NCBI RefSeq assembly: GCF_000315625.1
Contig: NW_005434650.1
Location: forward strand, 400,005 to 464,004
Reading direction: 5' to 3'
Source of the DNA: Guillardia theta CCMP2712
Taxonomy: Eukaryota; Cryptophyceae; Pyrenomonadales; Geminigeraceae
DNA: 64,000 bases
The notes beneath the pieces are model-generated. The model was not told the DNA's origin. It ran no database searches and saw only the letters and a program-made list of their open reading frames with translations. Positions 1 to 10,626 of this stretch are shown here, one piece after another. Position numbers and translations under genes: made by a program. Within the stretch, counting starts at the first letter, position 1, and each line of letters begins with the position of its first letter.

Positions 1-1261
1 GAGAAAGAAGTTATTCGTGAAATTCCAGTTGAAAAAGTCGTCGTCAAGGAGGTAAGGCTGGCGACTTGATCTTGATTTCCTTTGCACATTCTTGTCTTCA
101 TCACCCCCGCTCCCTCTCGCTGGCTTGTAGAGCTGAAGCTATTTGCAATGTCAGGTTCCCTTCGAAGTGGAGAAGATTGTCACCCGAGATGTGGAGGTCC
201 TGATCGACAAGATAGTGATCAAAGAAATCATCCAAGAGATTCCAGTCGAAAAAGTCGTACAGAGGGAGGTGCGCAACCCACGACTTTAGGTTTGAAAGCG
301 CTGAATGAATTGAAGGTGCCGGTTGAAAAGTTCTTTGAGAAAGTGTATGAGAAGCATATCGAAGTCCCAGTGGAGAAGGTGGTAAATGTGGAAGTTCCCG
401 TCGACAGAATTGTATACAAGGAAAGGGAGTCTCCCCCTCCAGAACGTGAGCATTGAATCTCATCCTTGCTTTGATAGAGCTGACTTATATCACAAGGTCG
501 AATGGTTGGTATCGGACTGATGCTCGAGCGACTCTCAAACGTTGTTTCTTGTTTAATGCTCCGCAACTCTCTAAGGGTTTCGGCGTCACAGGAATACTAC
601 ACCTACGTAGAAGAGATCGTCCCTGGCTTTGCGGCAGACCTGAGCGGCCAGATACAAGTGACTGGGATGTTCAGGATGTTGCAGCCCCTCACTCTCCTTG
701 TCTCAGGTCGGTGACATCGTCTTGTACGTCAACGACATCTCCCTGGAGGGGATGCCCCTCGACGACATCAAGCAGGCAAGCAGAATGATGTCTAGACCTC
801 CTCAATAACGCCTGGTAACTCCCAGCTCACCGTCGGACCTGAGGGGACGGTGTGCTCCTTGAAGTTAATGCGCGGCGAGGAGTAAGGAGTAGGGCTGGTT
901 GCCGAAGACTGACTCATGTTTCATTCAGACTGTTTGCTGTCAATCTATTCCGAAGGAGTGCTATGTCGTTGAACCCAAACAACTACGATGCTGCACTAAG
1001 GGTGAGAGAGACGAAGAAGAAAGTATCTGCTTGTGTTGGTTGACCCTAGACACATAGATCACGAGCTTTGAATCGTTTCAAGAGTCTGAGAACAACAGCT
1101 ATCAAGAGAGGGACCATGACCGCAGCAGGTCATCTTCGAATAATACGAACTACAACGGACAAAAAGGTTTTTCTTTGAATGATCCGAGATTTACGTTAAC
1201 CGTGCAGATGATCGCAGAGTACGCATTTCGTTTTGAACCACGTTATGACTTGAACATCTAG
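1..1261 (+). CDS. PDZ-domain protein with alveolin-like VPVEK repeats (5' partial)
   Basis: Nine exons fit in phase: 1-51, 155-268, 316-445, 497-540, 592-657, 707-775, 826-881, 929-1001 and 1058-1261, giving 268 residues and a TAG stop. The intron after 775 has a GC donor (GCAAGC). The first three exons encode short charged repeats built on I/V-P-V-E-K-V-V and V-P-V-D-R-I-V, the style of alveolin/articulin cortical proteins. The next exons form one PDZ domain: carboxylate loop MVGIGLML, then EEIVPGFAADLSGQ, VGDIVLYVND and LTVGPEGTVCSLKLMRG. The tail is Asn/Ser-rich and unstructured. In known families such repeats form membrane-skeleton filaments and PDZ domains bind C-terminal peptides, so a cortical scaffold (cryptophyte periplast?) is inferred. 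The gene continues upstream of the window. The PDZ call is firm; the alveolin call is tentative. Confidence 0.72.
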
Positions 1262-1954
1262 TGCCAACCATTAGCTGCTGCATTTATTGAGTACTGAGAT
1301 AGACTGTATTCATTCTTGTTCACTTTTCATTACAAGTTTGGGGTCGGAAGAACGAAACAAGACTAGCAACTATTGCTAGTCTTGAAACCACGATGATTGC
1401 GCCGACTGATATTTGACTCGTCAAAGTATAGCCCAACCATGACACACTTACTTGTACAACTCCCATCAATGCAGGACCAGAGTAGGAGAAGTTGGTCCGG
1501 ACAAACTCGCATCTGGTATGGATATCAGATTTCAAATTTAAAGGCAAGAGGCTCGCTCACGGAGGAATGTACATGATTCGCTGATCTCCGTCGACTCCCA
1601 GCCCAACCCGGTCCCTTTCCAACAAATACTCGATGAAACCGTCTGTGGCACGAAATGAAACACTGCAACAGTCCCTCTTCTCGGTTTACCATAACCTGCT
1701 TGATCGTTCGGAGTGCAAGGCTGGAAGTATAAGATGGAAGCAGTTTCAAGAGTTACAAAGTTGCTCAGCTTCAGGTCACTGTCAGGACAGCTAACGCGCA
1801 AGGAACAGGCTTACATGTGCTATGGGAAATCGTCGCTCAACCACCAAATGAGCAGATATCTCATGACATTGCTGCCCCCCCACGTTGTAGATGTTCAAGT
1901 CACACACGACTTTTCCGCTCTTAAAGAGTGTTGACTGCCATGATGGAATCGACG
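1262..1954. other. Intergenic, nothing recognised
   Basis: Only short unconvincing frames occur on either strand. It separates the 3' end of the PDZ gene from the 3' end of a convergent F-box-like gene, so it probably holds the two 3' UTRs. Confidence 0.4.
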
Positions 1955-2535
1955 TTATGATCGGGTAGATACTGCAACAAGCATGTCATGGAACAACTTG
2001 AAGAGACAGAGATCAGGGATCAACCTTTTCCAACAGTCGTCATCATGCAAGCGGAGTGTGGGATGCAGGAATTTCCAGGCCTGCTCATCGTGCTTGAGGT
2101 ATGGCCAGACCTGGTCACGAGCAATCAAAACTGAAATTCACACGTGGGCAACCTTGAGACAGAGTCTCTTCCACAGCGATTCATCAGATCCGAGCTCCTT
2201 GAGCCTCTCGTTCATTCCCGTGATCTGGCACCACTGAGCTTGCAAGACCATCGCCCCCTCGACTCACTTTCATGAGGGTGTGGCCATCAAGTTTGGCCAA
2301 GATCGTCGACACCATGAAGTCCGGAAGGTCGCCCAGAAGCTTTTCACCATTGAAATCCTTAGCAGCAGGAATGTCTTCCAGCGATCCCGTAAAAGGAGGA
2401 GGCTCCCATGCCATGTCGTCGTCTGAACTGCTGTAATCCTGCTTAGAAAATCAGCACATTACCGTTGCGCCGCCTCATGGCCACCTCGGAGATATCGAAA
2501 TCTGGGGGCAGGACGGAAGGGATGTCGTACGAGCT
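1955..2535 (-). CDS. F-box-like protein (5' end uncertain)
   Basis: Read on the minus strand. An exon ending DFDISE joins in phase across a 46-nt intron to an acidic stretch ([16 protein letters not shown]), then a short F-box-like helix set around [20 protein letters not shown] further intron (GTGAGT donor) leads to [14 protein letters not shown] followed by SLWKRLC, the W...LWk.lc pattern that usually closes an F-box. A last exon starting [12 protein letters not shown] runs to TAA at 1955. F-box proteins recruit substrates to SCF ubiquitin ligases through SKP1. The initiator codon was not found; a pyrimidine-rich acceptor at about 2536 implies another upstream exon. The F-box match is by pattern only and the K-W junction looks short, so one exon boundary may be wrong. 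Confidence 0.45.
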
Positions 2536-2693
2536 CTGGTAGCAACTCGTCAGGAGGAAGAGGAGAGTTAGCTAGAGTGCCTTTTGCAGCTCCAAAAGAA
2601 TTCTATCTCGCAAGAGGCCAGCGGATTCTGCGGAGAACAAATCAAGGGCTGGGGAGCAACCAAGCAAACAGAGCGATTCAACTTGTTTTCAAC

Positions 2694-3520
2694 TCAGGGT
2701 TGTCTTCGAATGATTGCACTATGTCCTTCAGACTTGACGGCACTCCACGTCAGGATGTATTCTGCGATCGAAACTTGTGCAGGCTCACCTGTTGAGAAGG
2801 TAGGGAACCGTGTCCCGCTCGTGAAACGGAGCATCGCTCTCCCTGCCGTCACCTGTCGTGCACGCGTCACGCTCTCACAGTCGCCCTTCACGCTGCATTC
2901 CTGCTGGCAACAGCTCTTGGCAGAGCATGGGAGCCTCGTGGGGGATTGCGCTGCTTGACGACGCAGGAGCTACGGGGAGATCGAGCGAGCGCTGCGGAGA
3001 CTCACGAGAACGCGTGAATCGTGAGGCGCGATGGTGGGACCGCGAGGTCCCGCCGAGCAAGCCCCTCGCCTCTCCTCCCCTCTCTTGCATGCTGCCCGTC
3101 ACGTTTGGCTGCCCTGGGCCCATTGAGAGGTTCGCCATCATGGATTCGTCGGCCCCGAGCTCGGAGGAGAAGTCATGCGAGCGGTTCTCGTGGACGGTGT
3201 CACTGCACACCCAGCACAAAAGCGGGAACATCAGAGGCAGGTGATCTCTGCCACAAGATTCACCTGCATACTGAATGCTCCAGGTTCTGAACTTCGTCTC
3301 TCGCCTCCTCTCTCAGTCGAAGGTGTGAGGAATTATCCCATGTGCTGTTTCTACCCGATCCGAGATGAATCGTCCTTGGCTTCAGCAAGCCATTCACCAA
3401 CTCATTCAGCTGAGACCCTCGACCGTTTCCAAACGAGTTCGGCGAGTTTGAGTTGTCACCAGCAAGAGAAAGCTCGCAAGCGAGGACCAAGAACATTGCC
3501 AGGGACAGCGTGGGGCGCAT
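2694..3520 (-). CDS. Putative secreted protein, unknown family
   Basis: From an ATG at 3520 the frame opens with a signal-peptide-like run (MRPTLSLAMFLVLACELSLA) and a polar Asn/Ser/Gly-rich segment. A GTGAAT donor near 3269 and a CAG acceptor near 3208 keep the frame and give CSDTVHENRSHDFSSELG. Farther downstream the model is weaker: possible exons end around EYILTWSAVKSEGH and stop at 2694. No domain was recognised. The cleavable leader suggests the secretory route or the first step of complex-plastid import. It could also be an upstream part of the F-box-like gene just below it, which lies on the same strand with no clear initiator. Confidence 0.35.
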
Positions 3521-4091
3521 GCTGCTATCGATTACTCTCACGATCCCTCCTCTTCCATCTCTACCGGACCTTCTCACCTACATCCTCGTCGCCATAGCCA
3601 CAGCTCATGTCCATTTCTCCTGCTCCTCTCCTGCTCCTCTCCTCTCCTCCCCGTCTCCGACCTGTCATCACTTTGCCATGGATAAAGACTCTGAGGTGAG
3701 CCCAGTACAGAGACTGTCGGGGAACAAACAGTCTTTGGAGCAAAGCAGAAACAGTCTAGACAACTGGAGGAAATCGATCATGAGAGAGAAACTTTGTCCA
3801 CTGCTGTTGATGGGCTGAGCAGGCTGGACTGAGACGGGAATGGTTGCCTTCTAAACAAACCGATATAGCGACATTCTAGTCCCAATCCTACGAGTCAGTT
3901 TGCCACGCATGGTATCAGATTTATTACACCAGTAAGAAACTTGGCAAGTTTCAATTCCTGGCCTTGGTCGACCTCCCTCCGACCGCTGAGATGCCGCGCA
4001 ATCGAACTCAATCTGCTGCCGTCAGCCAGTGCCGTGCGAGCCCCAGGGCTCGTCCAGGGTCCTCAGGGCACTTGTGATTTCCAAATGGGTT
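3521..4091. other. Intergenic between two minus-strand genes
   Basis: No supported gene. It includes C/T-rich sequence around 3610-3660. It should contain the promoter of the minus-strand gene starting at 3520 and the 3' UTR of the SWEET gene ending at 4092. Confidence 0.4.
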
Positions 4092-5120
4092 TTACTTCTT
4101 GTACACGAGGTAGCAGGCCGTCGATATGGTAGCAAGGATGGCGCCGATGCCATTGGGTCCCCACACGTAGATGTCACTGATTGCCCGTCCGTACATGAAC
4201 CAGAACAGACCGTTAAGAATGCCTGCGTCACAACATGAATCAGCAACAGTGATTGAGCATGCCGCATGCCTTACCAGCCACGGTCAGCAAGGGATCGATG
4301 GATTGAGCGTTCTTAGTCTTGATCACCGTAGAGATAGTTGCGAGAGGTGAGCAGTAGTAGATCATCAACAGCGCAATCCCAACTCTGCCGATCACTTCCT
4401 TGGCAGGGATGCTAAAAACTCCCGAGAAGGCAGCGATGATGGCCAAGCCGATGGCAGAGGCATAACTAACAAACGACTTCATGATGGATGACTTCTGCTG
4501 GACGCTGCCCATGGCATGGCCGGTGTAGGTGAAGAAAAGTCCAAGTGACAAGCCCACGATGTTAGGGATGACAATCCAGACGTTCTGTTGTGCCAGTGAG
4601 AGACCCAGTGGAAGATTAGATAAAATGCAAGTGAACCTTCACAAGAAGTGCATAGGTGAGCCAGGCAGCACAGTTTCCGCACTGCGCTGGATAGGGCTGG
4701 AGATTCAACTCGCCCAGGGCCCCATCCTTCTGAGCCTTGAGAACAGCTGGGAGGGGTGAAGAGAACATTGCAATGGAGACGAGAAGCCCACAAAGAGGAG
4801 CCAACGTCTTAAGAACAAGATCGCTGGACAAAACTGAAGCTTTCGTTGCTGTAGCTCCTCCTCTGTATCCAAAAACACATTTCAGCACAAAGGAACATGA
4901 GAAGCAGGTCAAACCGGAGGTTGCTTCGAGAGAGTACGAATTGCTTTTGCTTGAGGGAAATACCAAATGGTCTTGAAAAACTTGGCTTCCAGGTAGTAGC
5001 CTTTGAACCAGAAAGTCCGATGGAAGTTGAGACCAATGCATTTGCACTGAGAGGAAGAAGCAAGGTGCAGAGAAGCAGAAACGACCTGCAAGTGGGAACG
5101 TGAGAGCAGTCATAGGTCAT
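4092..5120 (-). CDS. SWEET: SWEET (MtN3/saliva) sugar transporter with N-terminal presequence
   Basis: Four exons (4915-5120, 4637-4862, 4275-4584, 4092-4222) join in phase to 290 residues. SWEETs are seven-helix facilitators for sucrose or hexoses made of two three-helix MtN3 units. Visible landmarks are the first-unit SSPLPAVLKA and LPYxA-like QPYPAQCGNCAAWLTYALL, then NVWIVIPNIVGLSLGLFF. The second unit carries YCSPLATISTVIKTKNAQS and GILNGLFWFMYG..VWGPNGIGAIL, the duplicated proline and asparagine pore signatures. The transporter core begins near residue 85. Before it lie a hydrophobic leader (SFLLLCTLLLPLSANA) and a Ser/Lys/Arg-rich stretch resembling a signal-plus-transit presequence, so a plastid-complex membrane is a plausible location. 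A start at 5168 is also in frame; 5120 places the hydrophobic core at a typical distance. Confidence 0.85.
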
Positions 5121-5562
5121 TGCCGCCCAGATTTGACAGCCAGGCATCATTCTTCTCTCTAAAAACAATTACACAGACAATGAGAGGATCTTAAGTGGCT
5201 GTAGATCTCAACGGCAAAGAGCAAGGTTTCAATCGCGCTGCCAACTTGTGTGCCTCTGTAAGGAGAAACTTCTAGTTTCCCTCGAGGTAACATGCTCAAT
5301 CTTCAACAAGTCGCTGCCATGAAATTTCCCTAGTCATCTCAGATTTTCCGCTCTTGTCTCCCTATCCACCCCTCCTCTCCGCTTCCCTCCCCTCCCCTCC
5401 ATCTTTTACCTTCCTGCCATGGTAACGGGGAATAATCGATGGGTTTCAACCGTGGGGTAGGGTGAATCTGCCACCGGTATTTATTCCTACAAAGAGATCT
5501 TGATATGGGGGGTGAGACAGCTTGGTAGGCCCTCATTTTTGGGGCAACTTGAACAGTAAAAA
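5121..5562. other. Intergenic, upstream of SWEET and start of duplicated block
   Basis: No gene was seen. Pyrimidine-rich at 5340-5410. A GGGGTAGGGTG motif near 5453 recurs in the GC-rich dispersed repeats farther along the window. GGGGCAACTTGAAC at about 5540 reappears inverted near 10562, close to the paralogous coiled-coil gene. Confidence 0.35.
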
Positions 5563-5990
5563 GGCCGTCGCTTGCGTGGTTGTAGCAACGGTTTTCGCTG
5601 CCTCCTTCGTTTCCTAGTATTTTATTGAGGCGGGTTTGTAGGCTTTATCCTCGTCCTCCTTTGCATCTGAAGCTGTCGATGGAGGTAAGTGGAAGCACAG
5701 GCGCCTGTTATCTCAAGATACCGCAGGATCATTTTTCAAGGATTGACGAGCAATGCACAAAGATTGAGAAACGACTTGCAGAAGACAAGCAAAGTATGTG
5801 CCGCCGCGGATCGATCGAGCGATCGCCGACAAATGTGATGATTTCTAGACGAATGGTGATGATTTGTACAGGTCTAGAGGGGAAAATTGTGGGTCTTGCA
5901 ACAGAAATCGTCGAAAATAATCAGAGTATACCGCAACGACTCGAGTGGTCTTCGAACAGAAATCGTCGAGAATAATCAGAGTATACCGCA
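5563..5990 (+). pseudogene. Internally deleted copy of the 10627-12018 coiled-coil gene
   Basis: Positions 5563-5660 match the 5' flank at about 10285-10375, and 5670-5990 match the 3' coding part at about 11568-11815. Roughly 1.2 kb that holds the start codon and most of the coding region is missing. The surviving frame contains SMEVSGSTGACYLKIPQDHF and KIEKRLAEDKQ, as in the intact gene, but the first intron has an insertion (GCCGCGGATCGATCGAGCG). The copy also lacks the C-terminal membrane segment. It ends directly beside a broken PDZ-TFIIB copy. Confidence 0.8.
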
Positions 5991-6055
5991 ACGATAGATC
6001 GAGCGAGATACGAAAGCCCGCGACGCGAAAAGGATGGCTGATCTCGCCATCTCCA

Positions 6056-6312
6056 CATCGATGACCTGCATATCGCTAGCCCCGCACGACCTGCACGCGT
6101 CTCGCAGGACGCGGGCGAGGGTCGTCGTACTCGAGCTTGACGATGCAGTCTCCCTCCTGCACGCCCTTGGCATGAGCCTCGGAGTCAGCCTTGACACGGC
6201 TGACGCGGATGGGGACGGCGAAGGCGTCTCGCTCTCGAAGGCGAGCACAGATGCCCCAGCTCTCTGACTCGAAGTCGACAACCAGCTGCCTTGTCTTGTG
6301 CATGCTGGTCAC
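6056..6312 (-). pseudogene. Truncated, internally deleted PDZ-TFIIB-like gene copy
   Basis: From the ATG at 6312 the sequence follows the intact copies (MTSMHKTRQLVVDF to KLEYDD). It then skips about 80 bases that encode the end of the PDZ-like domain, fusing to the segment before the zinc ribbon in another frame. Similarity stops at about 6056, inside the zinc ribbon, so no cyclin folds remain. The 5' flank is kept up to about 7088 but lacks the roughly 80-base TATAATTA-containing segment present in the other two copies. Confidence 0.85.
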
Positions 6313-6762
6313 AGCAAGGAGTCAAGAGCAGAGCAGCAAGGAGACGACACGGGAAGATGACAGCTCAGATATCGCCACAAAGACCTCGCTGAGACCCACA
6401 CGTACAGACAAGCGCTCAAGCGAGGCTAGAGCGCAGGGACGAGCGGAGGAGGAGGAGGATGTGTCAGGCGAGAGCGAAGGGGTGTGGGATGACGAGATGA
6501 GTGCAGAGTCACGCCCACACACGCAGGCAGCGGCCCGGACACATCATCGGACAGGTCAGCCAGCAGCTCGGGCGAGAGCAAGATAGCACATCAAGGTACT
6601 CTCTAACAACTACGTGCGGGCAAGAGCTGGCCGAGGGTGAGCTAGAAGGGCGTCAAGAGTCCAAGGGAGCAAGCCGGCCGTGCCAGCACTCTCGGGTCAG
6701 GGAAGCGCAGGCGAGTAGAGGACGGGAGGACGGGAGCGTGGCAAGGGGGGAGGTGGGTGGGG

Positions 6763-6990
6763 GCAGGTTTGTGGGTGAGGACAGGAAGGGACTGAGGTTG
6801 ATGATGGAAGGCTGTGGGTTTCGCCGTACCCGTGGGTTTGACGGGAATGGAAGGGAAGGAAGGGGGTGTGGTGGGGTGACCCTTCTTATCTAGTGCACTC
6901 TGTTCGAAAACAAGGCGGAGAGACAGGGGTGGGTGGGGGCAGGTTTGTGGGTGAGGACAGGAAGGGACTGAGGTTGATGATGGAAGGCGG
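6763..6990 (+). repeat. Duplicated G-rich segment in the 5' flank of the broken copy
   Basis: A segment reading GGTGGGTGGGGGCAGG to GATGATGGAAGG occurs at about 6763-6820 and again at about 6927-6987. The inverted third copy near 12245-12320 has it once, so the duplication is specific to this copy. Confidence 0.7.
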
Positions 6991-7183
6991 GGAGTGACGA
7001 TGACGGGGAGGAATGGGCGACATAGATCACGCCATGGTGTAGGGCGACCTTGATACGCAATAGAGGAGAGCAAGATGTAGCAATTGCTTGCGGTGTGTAT
7101 GATCCATGTACAATATGTACATTTATTCAATCAAAATCATCTCTCACCCCTGCCATGGAGATGCCTGACAGGAGGCGCTGCGC

Positions 7184-8272
7184 TCATCTTCTCCCTCCCA
7201 CCGTCACCGCTGGCTTGGACTCTCGCTGACAGTCCCTCGCCTTGATCCTCCCCTGCAGATACGACGCCCCGACCCCGCACGCCTCTGCCACCTTCCTCAA
7301 GTCCGCCTTCCCCCCCGCTCTCCCTGCCCACACCTTGTAGATCAGCTCGGCGGCTACAGTAGCGGGAGCGCCCTGGATGTGGCTGCCTGACTGCAGCCTG
7401 ACGGCGTCTGCAGCATAGCTCTGCGGGAGGTCGAGCCTCCCTAGGAAGCGATCGAGCAGCTGGTCGTAGGCCTGCGGCCTCGTGCCCTGGTTCCGCTTCA
7501 TGGCGCATCTCGAGACTTTGTAGAAGGCCGCCCCCGTCGCCTGACAGACCTCCCGCATCGTGCGAGACTGGCCGAGCTCCTTGCAGGCCAGAAACAGAGC
7601 TGCAGACACGTACACAACCAGCCTGCTCTTGTTGCGAGGCATGCGGGCTGCGATCCCCAAGGCCTCCTGCCGGACCTGCTGGGTGACCTCGAGCTTCTCG
7701 CCGAGCTCGCTGATCAGGCCTCTGAGCTCGGCCATGTAGGGGTCTGGGACGTCAGCGGCGCCGAGCTTAGCCCTCTTACTGCAGCCGGCGCGGGCGTCGT
7801 CGCCATCGACGGGTCTCTTGGAGCCAGCAGCTGGGCCGCTGCTGCCCCCGGCGCACGTCGGGCTCTTGGGCCCCTCTACCAAGACGAACTGGTAGGGAGA
7901 CGAGCGATGGACGACGCCGCAATGCGTGCAGACGACGATCGCGTCTCGCTCGATGACCTGCATGTCGCTAGCCCCGCACGACCTGCACGCGTCTCGCAGG
8001 ACGCGGGCGAGGGTGACCCTACAGCTGCCCCCCGCGAGCAGCTTGGGGTGTCTGCCGTCGTGACGGACGTACTCTACGGTGTCGTCGTACTCGAGCTTGA
8101 CGATGCAGTCTCCCTCCTGCACGCCCTTGGCATGAGCCTCGGAGTCAGCCTTGACGCGGCTGACGCGGATGGGGACGGCGAAGGCGTCTCGCTCTCGAAG
8201 GCGAGCACAGATGCCCCAGCTCTCTGACTCGAAGTCGACAACCAGCTGCCTTGTCTTGTGCATGCTGGTCAC
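7184..8272 (-). CDS. PDZ-like/TFIIB-like fusion protein, copy 2
   Basis: An intronless 362-residue frame. Residues about 15-90 look like a PDZ domain: SWGICARL, VPIRVSRVKADSEAHAKG, VQEGDCIVKLEYDDTV and AGGSCRVTLAR. Residues about 95-125 form a TFIIB-type zinc ribbon, C-x2-C (CRSCG) and C-x2-C (CTHCGVV). A Gly/Ser/Lys linker follows, then two cyclin-like folds, the first with AALFLACKELGQSRTMREV and the second with YDQLLDRFLGRLDLP and VAAELIYKVWAG. In TFIIB/BRF/archaeal TFB, the ribbon contacts RNA polymerase and the cyclin folds contact TBP-DNA. A PDZ-like domain ahead of the ribbon is not part of any TFIIB architecture I know. The last 17 residues differ from copy 3 because the duplication breakpoint falls just before the stop. 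Function as an initiation factor is inferred. Confidence 0.75.
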   Translation of the reverse strand: MTSMHKTRQLVVDFESESWGICARLRERDAFAVPIRVSRVKADSEAHAKGVQEGDCIVKLEYDDTVEYVRHDGRHPKLLAGGSCRVTLARVLRDACRSCGASDMQVIERDAIVVCTHCGVVHRSSPYQFVLVEGPKSPTCAGGSSGPAAGSKRPVDGDDARAGCSKRAKLGAADVPDPYMAELRGLISELGEKLEVTQQVRQEALGIAARMPRNKSRLVVYVSAALFLACKELGQSRTMREVCQATGAAFYKVSRCAMKRNQGTRPQAYDQLLDRFLGRLDLPQSYAADAVRLQSGSHIQGAPATVAAELIYKVWAGRAGGKADLRKVAEACGVGASYLQGRIKARDCQRESKPAVTVGGRR

Positions 8273-8900
8273 AGCAAGGAGTCAAGAGCAGAGCAGCAAG
8301 GAGACGACACGGGCAGATGACAGCTCAGATATCGCCACAAAGACCTCGCTGAGACCCACACGTACAGACAAGCGCTCAAGCGAGGCTAGAGCGCAGGGAC
8401 GAGCGGAGGAGGAGGAGGATGTGTCAGGCGAGAGCGAAGGGTCAGGTCAGTAGTCTAGGGGTGTGGGATGACGAGATGAGTGCAGAGTCACGCCCACACA
8501 CGCAGGCAGCGGCCCGGACACATCATCGGACAGGTCAGCCAGCAGCTCGGGCGAGAGCAAGATAGCACATCAAGGTACTCTCTAACAACTACGTGCGGGC
8601 AAGAGCTGGCCGAGGGTGAGCTAGAAGGGCGTCAAGAGTCCAAGGGAGCAAGCCGGCCGTGCCAGCACTCTCGGGTCAGGGAAGCGCAGGCGAGTAGAGG
8701 ACGGGAGGACGGGAGCGTGGCAAGGGGGGAAGGGAACGAGCGTTGCCATAGAGAGTCCCCTTCCCTAGGTAATTATAGCCTGCCTTGACTGCGTTTGTGG
8801 GTTTCGCCGTACCCGTGGGTTTGAGCGGAATGGAAGGGAAGGAAGGGGGTGTGGTGGGGTGACCCTTCTTATCTAGCTAGTGCACGCTATCGAGAACAAA
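7243..8900 (-). repeat. Left arm of large inverted repeat
   Basis: This is the reverse complement of 12328-13984 and almost identical by eye. Only scattered differences were seen, such as Val versus Ile after the second zinc-ribbon CxxC and a 4-base CTAG duplication at about 8875. It carries copy 2 of the PDZ-TFIIB gene and about 620 bases of its 5' flank. The spacer between arms is about 3.4 kb. Confidence 0.85.
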
Positions 8901-9246
8901 GGGGTCCTTGGACTTGAGCCTGGTTTTGATTTTGGGTTTAGTTCAGCACGTGCGACAGGGCATGGTTGAATGGAGATTGGGGCACGGTCGACAAAGGAGA
9001 TAGACAGCACGACAGAGTGGCATGAATGGATTGATTTATGATTACTATCAAAGGATATAGATTAGTAATGATTCAAAGACACAAATGTCCGTTTTGATTG
9101 TTGAGATGCAATGTTTCAGCAGTTGTACATATTAATCAAGAAAAACATAGATCCCATGTTTTAAGACCTTCAAGTAGTTACATGCGATTTATGAATGACG
9201 TTTTTACAGGCTCAAGAAGGTTTCTGCATAAGGCATCCAAAGTAGA
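8901..9246. other. AT-richer spacer inside the inverted repeat
   Basis: No gene seen. It precedes the small gene at 9247, so it may hold its promoter and any 5' noncoding exon. Confidence 0.3.
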
Positions 9247-9927
9247 ATGCTGCCTAAAGAGACGACAGGAGAAGTAATTGACAGTGCATGTTTGAAGGCC
9301 CTCGGCTCTCAACAATCCACCGTGATCGATGAGGAATACATCCCTGCGAAGAAGGCAGGGAAGGTTCTCAACAAGTTCCTAGAGGAAGATGATCAACAAA
9401 CGTACATAGACTCTGACAGGTGAGCAAATGTGCATCTGATCATGCTCCTTGTCTGCCGTTTTGACACCATTTCAGAAAAACGATTCTCTCCACTCTCCAT
9501 GCATCAATCATGAAACAATAATTTGTAAATTATCAAGAACATCAGAATGATGAATGACCTTTATCTCTTGATGTATTTTACTCTTTCGATCCCTCCTGCC
9601 TATCCCACGCACAGAAATACTTGTGCTAAGCTCACGGTTTCTTTAAGGGTGACGAATATCAGCAAAAGTTGTAAAACTATTCGAAATTCTGGAACACATG
9701 ACATCTCCGGGGGCACTGTGACACAATTCAAGGTCTGTTGTTGCATATCATAACTGTCGTTGGACTTCACTGCTGTGAACAAGCAATCTTACTCATCTGT
9801 GGCCCTCATCGTATGTTCGAGCAAACTTTCCTTCACATGAACCGACAAAATTTTCCAGATCTACAGACATCACAACGAGTGCCATGATCCCTCAACAGGG
9901 ACAGCACAACTGCCGCAACTCGAATGA
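9247..9927 (+). CDS. Small unknown protein, 108 aa, three exons
   Basis: Exons 9247-9419, 9648-9732 and 9859-9927 join in phase (GTGAGC and GTCTGT donors; TTTAAG and TTTTCCAG acceptors) and end in TGA. The product begins MLPKETTGEVIDSACLKALG, continues with a charged Lys/Glu stretch (IPAKKAGKVLNKFLEEDD) and ends polar (HDPSTGTAQLPQLE). There is no signal peptide, membrane helix or recognised domain. It sits between the arms of the inverted repeat and upstream of the coiled-coil gene on the same strand. Consistent phase over three exons supports it, but the first exon could continue upstream. Confidence 0.5.
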
Positions 9928-10626
9928 ATTTTCAAGTCTCATAAGAATTCCATCAGACTCTAATCAGAATGAAGATGGGATCAAATGAGGATGAGATTGA
10001 TTGAAGGATTATGACGATTGATGGTAGGGTTATGACGAGATACAGGCATTTTTATGAGTTAATTGATGATGACACCGACAGTAGAAAAGAGAGAGGGAAG
10101 GACGCGAGGTCTCCACAGGATGCTTTCAGTCGCAGTACTGTCCGTTTGTTGCAGCACTTTCATCACATATCCTGGAACCTGTACTTGAGTCATTGTCTCG
10201 TCTCCGATGATTGTAAAACATCCTTTCACTCTCTTCTCCATTTGCTAATACCTTCTTGGTCCATTACTGACTTTAGCGTACAGGCCGTCGCTTGCGTGGT
10301 TGGAGTGCCGGTTTTCGCTGCCTCCTTCGTTTCCTAGTATTTTATTGAGGCGGGTTTGTTGGCTCTATCCTCCCCCTCCTTTGTTTGCTTCGGTTTGTCC
10401 TTCTTTTTCAGTCAATAAAGTACGGACTTTAGCGTCGTGAGTTGGCGCCAAATCTGAGGCCACAGACTTTCCTTGAACAGTGGGGAGGACCCCCCATCTG
10501 TTACTACCATAGCTTTATTCAACTAATACCTTTCTGGTACTGATAAGTTTACTTCTGTTTGTTCAAGTTGCCCCTAATCCTACCAAGTTCCCGGAAAGCG
10601 CCAGGGAAAGCGCAAAACTGACTCAG
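9928..10626. other. Spacer upstream of the coiled-coil gene
   Basis: No supported coding. 10285-10375 matches the 5563-5660 flank of the deleted copy, so it probably belongs to the coiled-coil gene's upstream region. GTTCAAGTTGCCCC at about 10562 is the reverse complement of a motif at 5540. Confidence 0.4.
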
